Source: Stenotrophomonas sp. 278 (GTDB lineage: Bacteria > Pseudomonadota > Gammaproteobacteria > Xanthomonadales > Xanthomonadaceae). From it: DNA of 39,560 nucleotides. A program made the position numbers and the translations under genes. The stretch covers positions 1 to 39,560 of the forward strand of contig NZ_RHPP01000021.1 of NCBI RefSeq assembly GCF_003935715.1, given 5' to 3'. A model generated the notes under the pieces. That model saw nothing but the letters and a program-made list of their open reading frames with translations, searched no databases and was not told the DNA's origin. Positions within the stretch are counted from its first letter, which is position 1, and every line of letters begins with the position of its first letter. Positions 32,488-39,560 of the stretch are shown piece after piece.

Positions 32488-32502
32488 GATCTTCACCAAC
32501 AA

Positions 32503-32550
32503 TGGTCGGGACGGCCGGATTTGAACCGACGACCCTCTGCCCCCCAGGCA
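32503..32550 (-). other. 3' fragment of tRNA-Pro(GGG); probable attachment site
   Basis: Read on the minus strand: anticodon loop CTGGGGG (anticodon GGG), variable region, T arm GTCGG-TTCAAAT-CCGGC, acceptor half CGTCCCG, discriminator A and CCA. The 5' half (acceptor strand, D arm) is missing; beyond 32550 the sequence is unrelated. Such 3' tRNA pieces mark the distal attachment site of integrated phages and islands. The region 32551-32646 shows no gene. Confidence 0.75.
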
Positions 32551-32643
32551 TCGAATCAGACGTGCGTACCCAGTTGATTTAGAAGGCTTTCTTTAGCTAC
32601 GTAAGCCCGCGAAAAGGCCGGATTGATGTCGATACATATCAAT

Positions 32644-32673
32644 GAGTTACACGGTGATAGGGTGAGGCATCCC
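32644..32673 (+). repeat. Imperfect 30-bp direct repeat, left copy
   Basis: GAGTTAC, five variable bases, GATAGGGTGAG, then G-CA-T-CCC. It matches the copy at 37549-37578 in 23 of 30 positions and overlaps the stop of the transferase gene. Confidence 0.6.
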
Positions 32674-34383
32674 GCCGTTTCGTGCTGGTGACGACACTTG
32701 CTCTGCTGATTTTGGAAATGCGGACCAGCCAATTGGGCCACTGCAGCCGGCAAATAGATCGCGCGCCGGTTCGTAGAGCGAGGTTTTCACCTGCATCAGC
32801 CCCAGAATCGAAGAGAACAGCGCATCGTGGTCCGTGTAGGCGGCGGCGCGCTGCCGCAAGCAGTCCAGCTGAAGTCCTCGGCCAGCCGCCAAGCCCGAAG
32901 ATATCCACATCGTCATCGGCACGCGTGTCTGTTCCTGGGGCGCAATGGAATACGGCACGCCGTGAAGGTAGAGACCCTTCTCGCCAAGCGATTCGCCGTG
33001 GTCGGAGACGTAGATCATTGCACTGTCGTAATCCGTCATGGTTTTGAGTATGCCGACCGTGCGCGCCAGCAGATGGTCGGTGTAGAGCAGCGCATTGTCA
33101 TAGCTGTTGATGATCTGCTCGCGACTGCAGCGACCTAAATCCGGCGTGTCGCAGGTGGGAGTAAACCGGCGGAACTGTTGTGGGTATCGTTCAAAATAGG
33201 CAGGCCCATGGTTGCCCAGCTGGTGGAGCACCACCACCCGGTCGCCAGGCGTCGTGCGTATCTGCGCAGCCAGGTTGTGGAGCAGTATCTCGTCGAAGCA
33301 GCGTCCGCCAGCGCATAGCCCTGGAATTTCAGCGTCATCCAGCGCCCGCATTGGCAGACCTTCGCACACGCCCTTGCAGCCGGATTGGTTGTCGAGCCAG
33401 AGCACACCGACGCCGGCGCGGTCCAGAACATGCAACAAGGACTGATGCGCGCGGATCTTCTTTTCGTCGTAGTCATGGCGGCCATAGGGGGAGAACAGGC
33501 AAGGCAACGAGACTTCGGTACTTGTGCCGCAGCTGTGCATATCCGGGAAGTTGATCACGTCGGCTTGTGTCAGTTCCGGCGTGGTCTGCCGTGAGTAGCC
33601 GTTCAAACCCCAATTCTGCGCACGAGCGGTTTCGCCCATCACAACGACCACCAGACGTGGCTTGCTGCCTGGCCCTCGCGGCACGCTGGCCGCGTCCTGG
33701 CCGATGGATAGCTTGGGTACGCGTCGCATTGGGTTGTCACCGCGCAGCGCCTTGGGCAGTCCGATCAGGATGTTGGCTGGCGTGGCGAGATAGCGCACTT
33801 CCCGCTGGTTGCGCATCAGTGCCGACATGTCCTGGAACGAGAGCATGGCTCCGCCCAGGGCCACCAGTGCCGACATGCCCAGCAGCCCTCCCCGCCATAA
33901 CAGGGTGCGGGTCCAGCTGCGCTCTATGAGCTGCACGCGCCAGAGTAGCGCTATGGGAAGTAGGGCCAGCAGCAGCACCGGCGCGACAAGACTGACGGTG
34001 ATCAGTTCGCCGCTTTCCTTGTGATCGGTGGCCAATACATTGCGCAGCATGTCTGCGTCCAGGTAAAGGTGGTAGCGGCTCATGTAGTACGCAGCCAGCG
34101 CAGTGCCAAGCAGTAACGTGCTCAGCATCACCCGGGCGTTCCAGCGCCATACCAGCAGCCCCATCAGGATGCTGTGCGTTCCTGCCAGCAACAACAACAG
34201 CGAGATTGCGAAACGGATGCTGCCAGGATGGGTCGCCATGGCGCTGCGCCAGAACAGTCCGTTGCCGGCCAGCGCGAAGAACAGGCTAGTGACCACGATC
34301 AACGTCTCCGTGGAACACCGCGGCCGCAGCGTATAGCGCCAGATGCTGCTCGGCTGCCGTTCGCCCGCTGTTACGGCATTCAT
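32647..34383 (-). CDS. MCR/EptA-type lipid A phosphoethanolamine transferase
   Basis: A 578-residue inner-membrane enzyme that transfers phosphoethanolamine to lipid A and lowers affinity for polymyxins. Five hydrophobic segments occupy about residues 28-185. The catalytic domain shows metal and catalytic residues in order: Glu251 in VVVMGETARAQNWGLNGYSR, Thr289 in SCGTSTEVSLPCLFS (the phosphothreonine site), His392 in LGNHGPAY, Asp461/His462 in YVSDHGES and His474 in LYLHGVP. Many paired cysteines are present, as in MCR/EptA. The start MNAVTAG overlaps the PAP2 stop by 4 bases; the longer open frame is antisense-like. The C-terminus (NGGMPHPITV) is encoded by a direct repeat also found at 37549. 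I assign the family but not an MCR number. Confidence 0.93.
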   Translation of the reverse strand: MNAVTAGERQPSSIWRYTLRPRCSTETLIVVTSLFFALAGNGLFWRSAMATHPGSIRFAISLLLLLAGTHSILMGLLVWRWNARVMLSTLLLGTALAAYYMSRYHLYLDADMLRNVLATDHKESGELITVSLVAPVLLLALLPIALLWRVQLIERSWTRTLLWRGGLLGMSALVALGGAMLSFQDMSALMRNQREVRYLATPANILIGLPKALRGDNPMRRVPKLSIGQDAASVPRGPGSKPRLVVVVMGETARAQNWGLNGYSRQTTPELTQADVINFPDMHSCGTSTEVSLPCLFSPYGRHDYDEKKIRAHQSLLHVLDRAGVGVLWLDNQSGCKGVCEGLPMRALDDAEIPGLCAGGRCFDEILLHNLAAQIRTTPGDRVVVLHQLGNHGPAYFERYPQQFRRFTPTCDTPDLGRCSREQIINSYDNALLYTDHLLARTVGILKTMTDYDSAMIYVSDHGESLGEKGLYLHGVPYSIAPQEQTRVPMTMWISSGLAAGRGLQLDCLRQRAAAYTDHDALFSSILGLMQVKTSLYEPARDLFAGCSGPIGWSAFPKSAEQVSSPARNGGMPHPITV

Positions 34384-35123
34384 GCCGCACCTCCAGAGCG
34401 GGCAAGTCGCCCGCCGCACAGATACAGCGCTGCAGACACTGTCCAGCAGACTGCCAGCGTTACCACGTCGTGCGAGAGGAAATGCGCGCCGCGCAGCTGT
34501 TGCGTAACCCCGAACAGCGCACCGGCCAGCAGACCGACCGCCAGTCCATACCAGCGCCACCGCGGGCGTACCATCAGCGCCAGGAAATACAGGCAGACCC
34601 ATGCATATCCGGCACTGGCATGGCCAGCGGGAAAGCACGCGGCCGCCGGCATTCCGGCGGGGCGCGCGGAGAGCAGCCCGACATAGTTCCGGGAACCTCC
34701 ATAGCGGACGAGGTCCCATGGACAGTCCATGTGGGTGATGGACTTGAGCAGCGATACGGTACCCGTGCCCAGTGTCACGGCCAGGACCACATACAGCAGA
34801 GGCCATCGCCAGGCGCGCAGATGGGGCCGCTTTCCCGCGTGCAGGCACATCACCATCACCAGAAGGGTGGCACTGGCACTCAGCCATTTGCCTCCCCTGT
34901 GGATCACGGCATTGGCAAGCCAGGCGTGCTGTAGCGCCCACTGATGGCCCTCCAGCCGATAGAGCTGGTCAGCGAACCATCGATCGCCGCCGCCGGCCAT
35001 CAGTACGGTGCCGGTAACCAGCGCCATACTCAAAGGCCACAGCAGGTGATGCCGCAGGAAGGTGGCGTCGGCAGGGGACACCGGCACGCGCAGCGGCACG
35101 GCTGAAACTCGGGAGGACGGCAT
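34380..35123 (-). CDS. PAP2-family phosphatase
   Basis: A 247-residue membrane phosphatase with about six hydrophobic segments. The three PAP2 motifs are visible: KSITHMDCPWDLVRYGG, the histidine motif CFPAGHASAGYAW (PAGH for PSGH) and RGAHFLSHDVVTL with the catalytic His. Such enzymes dephosphorylate undecaprenyl-PP, phosphatidic acid or lipid A. A PAP2 gene is also the known neighbour of plasmid mcr-1, although there it follows the transferase. Here it precedes it and is coupled by a 4-base ATGA overlap. A role in recycling or preparing the lipid substrate is inference. Confidence 0.92.
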   Translation of the reverse strand: MPSSRVSAVPLRVPVSPADATFLRHHLLWPLSMALVTGTVLMAGGGDRWFADQLYRLEGHQWALQHAWLANAVIHRGGKWLSASATLLVMVMCLHAGKRPHLRAWRWPLLYVVLAVTLGTGTVSLLKSITHMDCPWDLVRYGGSRNYVGLLSARPAGMPAAACFPAGHASAGYAWVCLYFLALMVRPRWRWYGLAVGLLAGALFGVTQQLRGAHFLSHDVVTLAVCWTVSAALYLCGGRLARSGGAA

Positions 35124-35355
35124 GCAGTGACGGCCGGAAAGGGGACGGGCGCATGCTCGTCAGCGACGCGTCGGAAGCCGGTCGGAGCGATGTTGCCCCC
35201 ACGTTAATCAGAATGCTGCGGTTGCAAGACGTTCAGTCCGCTTCGCCCACGCGGCGATCGCGAATGTGAGGAGGTCGTTAAATACCCCTGATTGCGACTG
35301 CTTTTCGACATCTCTGGGATTACCATGCCCTTCAACGCCCGGGGAACCACTTTGC

Positions 35356-36057
35356 ATGCGCCTGTTGGTCATCGAAGACAACCGCCAGTTGGTGGCCAAT
35401 CTGTTCGACTACCTCGAGGCCCGGGGACATGTGCTGGATGTGGCTCCGGACGGCATCACCGGCCTGCACCTGGCACAGACCCATCCTTACGACGTGGTGA
35501 TACTGGACTGGATGCTGCCGCGCATGGACGGTCCAGAAGTGCTGCGCCGCCTGCGGATGGAGCCTGGTTCGGACGTGCCGGTGATCATGCTTACCGCGCG
35601 CGATGAGCTCCCCGACAAGATCGCCGGGTTTCGGGCAGGAGCGGACGACTACCTCACCAAGCCTTTCGCGCTGCCCGAGCTGGAAGTGCGTCTGGAGGCC
35701 CTGCAGGTCCGAGCACATGGCCGCACCTTGCGAAAGGTACTGAAAGTTGGCGACCTGTCGCTGGACCTCGCCACGCTGGAGGCAAGCCGCCAGGGCCAGG
35801 TTCTTCACCTATACCCAGCATGCCGCAAGCTGCTGGAAGTCCTGATGCGCGCCAGTCCGGCGGCGGTGACGCGCCAGCAGCTGGAATACGCACTCTGGGG
35901 AGACGAGCCACCGGACGGTGACCTGCTGCGCTCGCATGTGTACGAACTGCGGCGCAGCGTCGACGGACCCTTTCCCACGAAGCTGATCCACACCTTGCCT
36001 CGCGTCGGCTACCGGCTTGTGGCGCCATCATCGGAAAGTCAAGATGCGCCTGCCTAG
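35356..36057 (+). CDS. PmrA/ColR-like response regulator
   Basis: A 233-residue OmpR-family regulator. Receiver: LLVIEDNRQLV with Glu7/Asp8, phosphoacceptor Asp51 in VILDWMLPRMDG, LTARDE (79-84), Lys102 in LTKPF. Winged helix at about 130-228: QVLHLYPACRKLLEVLMRAS, DLLRSHVYELRRSVDG, IHTLPRVGYRLV. The start ATG at 35356 gives the standard MRLLVIEDN. It is divergent from the PAP2-transferase operon across 232 bases, so it is the likely regulator of lipid A modification. The kinase gene overlaps its end by 14 bases. Confidence 0.93.
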   Translation: MRLLVIEDNRQLVANLFDYLEARGHVLDVAPDGITGLHLAQTHPYDVVILDWMLPRMDGPEVLRRLRMEPGSDVPVIMLTARDELPDKIAGFRAGADDYLTKPFALPELEVRLEALQVRAHGRTLRKVLKVGDLSLDLATLEASRQGQVLHLYPACRKLLEVLMRASPAAVTRQQLEYALWGDEPPDGDLLRSHVYELRRSVDGPFPTKLIHTLPRVGYRLVAPSSESQDAPA

Positions 36058-37372
36058 ACCGGCCCCGCTGCACCGTCGCCTGATCTGGTGGCTACTCGGG
36101 TATCTGGCCCTGATCTCGCTGGCAGTCTTCAGCGTCGGCAATTACGTCCATGAGCACGCCGAACACGCGGCTTGGCGCGCGTTGCTCAACACCGAGCTGG
36201 ACAGCATCGTCAAGCATATCGAACAAGACGCGTCCTATCGCTGGCAGGACACCGACACCCTGCGATTGTTTGTTTTCAACGAGGGCCAGGTGCCTGCGTC
36301 GGTACTTGGGCTGCATCCGGGACTGCACGACGGCACGGTGATCGACAGCCGTTCCGCAGCGGTGATGGTGCGTGACACACCGACCATGGGTCGCGTGGCA
36401 TTGGCATTGGACATCAGCGACTTCCACGAGCTAGAAGACTTCGCCACACGCTGGGTGATGCTGGCCGGCGTGGTGATGATCATCGTTACCGTGTTGATGG
36501 CTTCGTTCGGCGTGAGCCGGCTGGTCAGTCCGCTGCGCTCGCTGGCCCGAAACATCCATGAGCTACGTCCTGGCGTGCCTGGGCAGCAGGTCGAGGTTGA
36601 CCCACGGGGAAGCTCGGAGCTGTACGTGATCGCTGCTGCGCTCAATGACTATCTCCAGCGCAACGACCAGTTCGTGGAACGCGAGCGCGTGTTCATCAGT
36701 ACCTCCAGCCACGAGCTGCGCACTCCGATCGCTGTGATTACGGGAGCCGCCGAGCTCGCGCTGGAACAACCGGATGTGCCAGACCGCGCAAGGCAGCAAA
36801 TGCAACGTGTGCTCCGGAGCGCACAGGGTGTGGAGCAGTTGATCCAGCTGTTGCTGGTGTTGGCCCGCGAACCGTCACGACTTGCTGCATTGAACGAGCG
36901 CATCGCGCTGGACGATCTGCTGCCCGAGATCATTGAGGACCATCGCTACCTGATGCATGGCAAGGACCTGCAGATGGCGTTGGCTACTCTCCCTCGGGTG
37001 GACATCATCGCGCCGCTGGGCGTGGTGCAGGCCGCTATAGGCAACCTGCTGCGCAACGCGATCGAGAACAGCGGACGCGGCGAGATCAGGTTTGCCTTGT
37101 CGGATCGAGGCGTGGTTACGCTGGAAGATCCCGGGCTGGGAATGAGACCGGAGGAGATCGCTGCCGTCTATGCTCGGCTGGCGCGTGGTGACCGCAATGA
37201 ACAGAGTGGCATCGGGCTGGAGCTGATCGCGCGTCTGTGCGAGCACCTCGGATGGGGATTGAAGATTGAACCGTGCACCCCTCGGGGTACACGCGTGCTG
37301 CTGGACTTGGGGTCTTCGATCCCGGACGAAGCCACGAAGGGACACTCCAAGATCTTGGCGGTCTTCAGTTGA
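36044..37372 (+). CDS. PmrB-like sensor histidine kinase
   Basis: A 442-residue kinase. Membrane segments at about 13-33 and 136-158 flank a 100-residue periplasmic sensor. Phosphoacceptor His223 in FISTSSHELRTPIAVITGAA, N box IGNLLRNAIENS around 332-343, a weak G1 motif LEDPGLGM (DPG in place of DxGxG), and GIGLELIARLCEHLGW near the end. The periplasmic loop contains acidic residues (EHAEH, DSIVKHIEQD) that could bind cations, but no clear ExxE iron motif. GGAAAG precedes the ATG at 36044. With its regulator it should sense envelope or peptide stress and control the adjacent operon. Confidence 0.92.
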   Translation: MRLPRPAPLHRRLIWWLLGYLALISLAVFSVGNYVHEHAEHAAWRALLNTELDSIVKHIEQDASYRWQDTDTLRLFVFNEGQVPASVLGLHPGLHDGTVIDSRSAAVMVRDTPTMGRVALALDISDFHELEDFATRWVMLAGVVMIIVTVLMASFGVSRLVSPLRSLARNIHELRPGVPGQQVEVDPRGSSELYVIAAALNDYLQRNDQFVERERVFISTSSHELRTPIAVITGAAELALEQPDVPDRARQQMQRVLRSAQGVEQLIQLLLVLAREPSRLAALNERIALDDLLPEIIEDHRYLMHGKDLQMALATLPRVDIIAPLGVVQAAIGNLLRNAIENSGRGEIRFALSDRGVVTLEDPGLGMRPEEIAAVYARLARGDRNEQSGIGLELIARLCEHLGWGLKIEPCTPRGTRVLLDLGSSIPDEATKGHSKILAVFS

Positions 37373-37548
37373 CCCCGGGTGACGTAGTGGCCGACATGTC
37401 CTGCGCGTGCCTCCCGATGCTCTAACTCAGTGGCGCGTTGGGCTGCTGGCAAGTGCCGACGATCTCTCCGCTTCTTAGGATGGGACCCATTGTCTGCCCG
37501 CAAAGTCTGTTCGGGAGGCTAGTACGAAGCCACTACGTACGTACCAAG

Positions 37549-37578
37549 GAGTTACGTACCGATAGGGTGAGCCACCCC
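37549..37578 (+). repeat. Imperfect 30-bp direct repeat, right copy
   Basis: GAGTTAC, GTACC, GATAGGGTGAG, C-CA-C-CCC, just right of a TACGTACGTA palindrome (37534-37543). The matching copy is at 32644-32673. Both copies read, on the minus strand, as a peptide tail G-x-x-H-P-I-x-x-stop. The remainder of 37373-37630 holds no gene I can support. Confidence 0.6.
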
Positions 37579-37630
37579 AGTGCGGCGGCATCCATCTGAT
37601 TTAGCCGGGCCGGCCCGCAGAAGAATACAC

Positions 37631-37837
37631 TCAACCCACCGGGCCCTCATCGCCAAAAGCGCAATCTTCCCACCAACTCGTATCCAGGCCCTGGACCCTC
37701 ACGCCCGTCGGCACACCGGTGCGCCTGTGATGCTCCATCGCCAGTTTCCGCGCTTCTTCAACTGCCTTGGCCTTGGCCCTGGCATCTAGATCGTACGGAC
37801 AACCCGTTCCCTTGGACTGATGCCTATCCCTTTTCAA
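37631..37837 (-). CDS. Small hypothetical phage-like protein
   Basis: A frame of about 68 residues with a TTG start at 37837. Readable part: YDLDARAKAKAVEEARKLAM followed by EHHRRTGVPTGVRVQGLDTS and WWEDCAFGDEGPVG. The helix-turn pattern and acidic end are protein-like and unlike the shadows in this region. There is no clear ribosome site; the in-frame upstream stretch begins after a stop a few codons earlier, so the gene may have lost its 5' part. It lies in line with the tail-type genes to its right. Confidence 0.5.
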   Translation of the reverse strand: MKRDRHQSKGTGCPYDLDARAKAKAVEEARKLAMEHHRRTGVPTGVRVQGLDTSWWEDCAFGDEGPVG

Positions 37838-37858
37838 AGCCTGGCCCCGGAAGCGCGG

Positions 37859-38059
37859 TCAGGCTGAGGGAACAGCCGCTGCGCCGCGCCTCCGGGTGGG
37901 AGCTGCCAGGGTGCGAGCGTGGATGTCTCCCCGCACTGGCCCCGACTGTGGGACCGCGCCCGTTAACGTCGTGCGAAGCGCTGCGGCAGGATCAGTTGAT
38001 GTACGGGCGAACAAGCGTCTGCATTGCTTGCAGGCATGCGACCACAGCCCTGTTTTCAT
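37859..38059 (-). CDS. Possible small protein in the phage tail operon
   Basis: A 66-residue frame, MKTGLWSHACKQCRRLFART and onward, whose ATG follows the TAA of the upstream 77-residue gene directly. The second half is Ala/Arg/Thr-rich and may be a chance continuation. A CxxC pair is near the start. No family recognised. Confidence 0.35.
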   Translation of the reverse strand: MKTGLWSHACKQCRRLFARTSTDPAAALRTTLTGAVPQSGPVRGDIHARTLAAPTRRRGAAAVPSA

Positions 38060-38293
38060 TTAGACCTCCGACTCCATGAGCGGGAGGTTGGGCGCGGCCT
38101 CAATCATTCGGCCATCGCGCACCCATGCATTGTACGGAACTGCGGCATCCAAGTGCCCGACAACACGCATCTGCGCGCCGTCGTAAGTGGTGAGACTGCT
38201 GGTGCCGTCAGCGTTGTGGGCGGTTACGGTACCAAGCAATCTCACTTGGCCGCCCAGCAGCCCGTTGAAGTTGTCCCACAGCTCAGTCCGCAT
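38060..38293 (-). CDS. Small phage tail-associated protein
   Basis: A 77-residue protein, MRTELWDNFNGLLGGQVRLL then GTVTAHNADGTSSLTTYDGA. This looks like the short beta-barrel (OB-like) proteins found after tail/baseplate genes of siphoviruses: LWDxFxxLLG...GTVxxHNxDGTxxVxxxDGxxMRV. It overlaps the stop of the large upstream tail gene by 11 bases. The function is inferred from position and pattern. Confidence 0.65.
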   Translation of the reverse strand: MRTELWDNFNGLLGGQVRLLGTVTAHNADGTSSLTTYDGAQMRVVGHLDAAVPYNAWVRDGRMIEAAPNLPLMESEV

Positions 38294-39560
38294 CGGTGTA
38301 GTGCCTCTCCAAGGTAATGGTCTGCTCGATCACAACGGCCTTATCGTTGGTGCGAGCCTCGGTTCTGGCTGCAACGCAGAGGCCGTGCCAGGTGCCCTCT
38401 TCCCCTACCACTTCCACCAGGTCGAGCGGCATCACCCTTCCCACCTCGCCTGGCCGCAGCGGCCCGGCGAACAGTGGAATGACCAAGTCGACCAAGGCCT
38501 GCTCACCACGGTCGGACAGGATGTTGCGACCGCGCTCAGTGCCGGCGGCGGACGTGTTGATGAGCGGGCTGCTGACCTGGGGCGCGAACAGCTGCCCCGC
38601 CTCACCAGCACGGCGCACCTTGCAGGTGACACCCTTCCCTGCCAGCTCTCCGGTGACCACAACCGCGTCGTACAGAGGCGCGCTGCGCATCTGCAGGCTT
38701 TCGTTGCTCACCACGTCTTCCTGGATCACGTGGTCCGGGGTTCGCTCCTTCCAGTGCCAGGGACTCTCCGGGTAGCGCGCGCGCACCCTGAGGGCGAGTG
38801 CCGCAGGATCCGACTGAACCACCCCGCCGCTTGCCTCGGCAAGCCGGCTGACAGCGTCCAGGGCGGTGGTCCCGTCGTAGAACCACGCGCCGGCCGGCAC
38901 GGTCCAGTCCACCGTGTCGTAGGACGCGGTGAAGCTGGTGTCGGCCAGCTCCTCGTCGACCAGCTGGGCGACGCTACGGTCTTCCGTAGTGACCTTTACC
39001 CGACCAGGCGCGTAGGGCGCGGCCAGCAGTGCGGTGCGCGAGCGCCCTGTCAGGTTGATGCCACTGCTAGCCCACTCCCGACGGGTGCTGTAGGACTCCA
39101 CCAACGCCGTCCACGTGTAGCCGTTGAGGATGACCTCCACCTGGCGCGGCCCTGCATTTGATGGCTTCAGCAGGGGCAGCTGATCAATATCCGCCAACTC
39201 AAAGTCGAAGGTCGAGCCCCACGCGTCCGCACTGGAAGTGATGGTCACCCCCGACATGTCGATGGGTGTGCGGTCCGGCAAGCGGACTACTGAGATTTCG
39301 TTGATCACAACGTACGTCCTTTGATGAGGGCGGACCACGTAGCACGCAGCCACGCCCAGATTGAGAGGTGCCAGTCCACGCGCCCGCAGTAGCAGGCAGG
39401 ACAGGTTCAGACCGACACGGCTTCCCGGCAGCTGTGGCGGCTCTGGCTCCGGCTCCGGCGGTTTCACCGGGGGCCGGACAATCCAAGGCAGGGGCCTGGC
39501 GGAACCCCAGGGCAGATCCCGCTTGCCGGCCCAGCGCCCGGCAACTGCCAACGCAGCCCG
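38283..39560 (-). CDS. Phage tail (hub/baseplate-like) protein, 5' end cut
   Basis: A frame of 426 codons open to the right window edge. Readable features: a Pro/Glu-rich stretch IVRPPVKPPEPEPEPPQLPG, then a beta-rich body with DMSGVTITSSADAWGSTFDF, NGYTWTALVESYSTRREW, LTGRSRTALLAAPYAPGRVK, FYDGTTALDAVSRLAEASGG and a C-terminal domain with VMPLDLVEVVGEEGTWHGLC. This resembles the gp27/hub-type proteins of siphophage tails (two stacked beta domains and a late-binding domain). The exact name is not certain. Its presence argues for prophage DNA to the right of the lipid-A block. Confidence 0.75.
   Translation of the reverse strand, partial: RAALAVAGRWAGKRDLPWGSARPLPWIVRPPVKPPEPEPEPPQLPGSRVGLNLSCLLLRARGLAPLNLGVAACYVVRPHQRTYVVINEISVVRLPDRTPIDMSGVTITSSADAWGSTFDFELADIDQLPLLKPSNAGPRQVEVILNGYTWTALVESYSTRREWASSGINLTGRSRTALLAAPYAPGRVKVTTEDRSVAQLVDEELADTSFTASYDTVDWTVPAGAWFYDGTTALDAVSRLAEASGGVVQSDPAALALRVRARYPESPWHWKERTPDHVIQEDVVSNESLQMRSAPLYDAVVVTGELAGKGVTCKVRRAGEAGQLFAPQVSSPLINTSAAGTERGRNILSDRGEQALVDLVIPLFAGPLRPGEVGRVMPLDLVEVVGEEGTWHGLCVAARTEARTNDKAVVIEQTITLERHYTDAD

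Noticed and set aside
34384-34941. N-terminal extension of the transferase frame
   Set aside because: It overlaps the PAP2 gene in another frame, is Arg/Pro-rich and lacks a membrane pattern; the ATG with 4-base coupling at 34383 fits the family length.

Overview
The window looks like a chromosomal segment of a high-GC gammaproteobacterium of the Xanthomonadaceae, most likely Stenotrophomonas. The best evidence is the roughly two dozen short palindromes that begin with GTAG or a close variant (for example GTAGAGCCGGGC followed by its complement). These match the SMAG repeat family known from S. maltophilia. Gene content (Dps, a Dxs-type isoprenoid gene, MipA/OmpV, DUF3011, FixJ-like and HWE signalling proteins) fits that assignment. 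No database search was possible, so family names rest on motifs read from the sequence.

Layout, left to right. 1-1954: a truncated chemoreceptor gene with a FliA-type promoter. 2250-2463: a tRNA-Ala(CGC) unit with promoter and terminator, followed by a 39-bp tandem repeat and SMAG elements. 2925-4858: a secreted S33-type hydrolase and a TacA/TacT-like toxin-antitoxin pair. 5040-6899: a four-gene operon of small coupled genes (SymE-like, RHH-like, HigA-like, unknown) behind a structured leader whose inverted repeats interleave. 7353-7450: a large cruciform repeat. 7556-13023: a stress-type cluster of an alpha/beta hydrolase, a receiver protein, a FixL/FixJ-like pair, Dps, a peroxiredoxin and a DsbA-like protein. 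13166-15251: a divergent AraC regulator and MFS exporter. 15369-15550: tRNA-Phe with promoter and terminator. 15589-17293: an ADP-ribosylglycohydrolase and a DUF1902 protein among SMAG repeats. 17362-23153: lipocalin, LEA-like lipoprotein, acyl-CoA dehydrogenase, HNH nuclease and dxs. 23239-30268: envelope and hypothetical proteins, including an OmpR-type two-component system next to an outer-membrane protein plus Ntn hydrolase and to a divergent MipA gene. 30226-31628: an HWE kinase and its receiver. 31780-32269: a broken DUF3800 gene.

At 32503-32550 lies only the 3' part of a tRNA-Pro(GGG), still followed by its terminator. This is what the distal junction of an integrated element should look like. 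To its right are an MCR/EptA-type phosphoethanolamine transferase and a PAP2 phosphatase (one operon), a divergent PmrA/PmrB-like two-component system, and then phage tail-type genes running off the window. The lipid-A-modification block is flanked by an imperfect 30-bp direct repeat, so it may be cargo within a prophage or genomic island.

Two themes run through the window. SMAG repeats sit directly on gene ends: the TAG of GTAG is the stop codon of four genes, and three SMAGs are translated as the tail of the peroxiredoxin. Translationally coupled pairs with 4-bp ATGA overlaps are common (two-component systems, toxin-antitoxin pair, peroxiredoxin-DsbA, PAP2-transferase).
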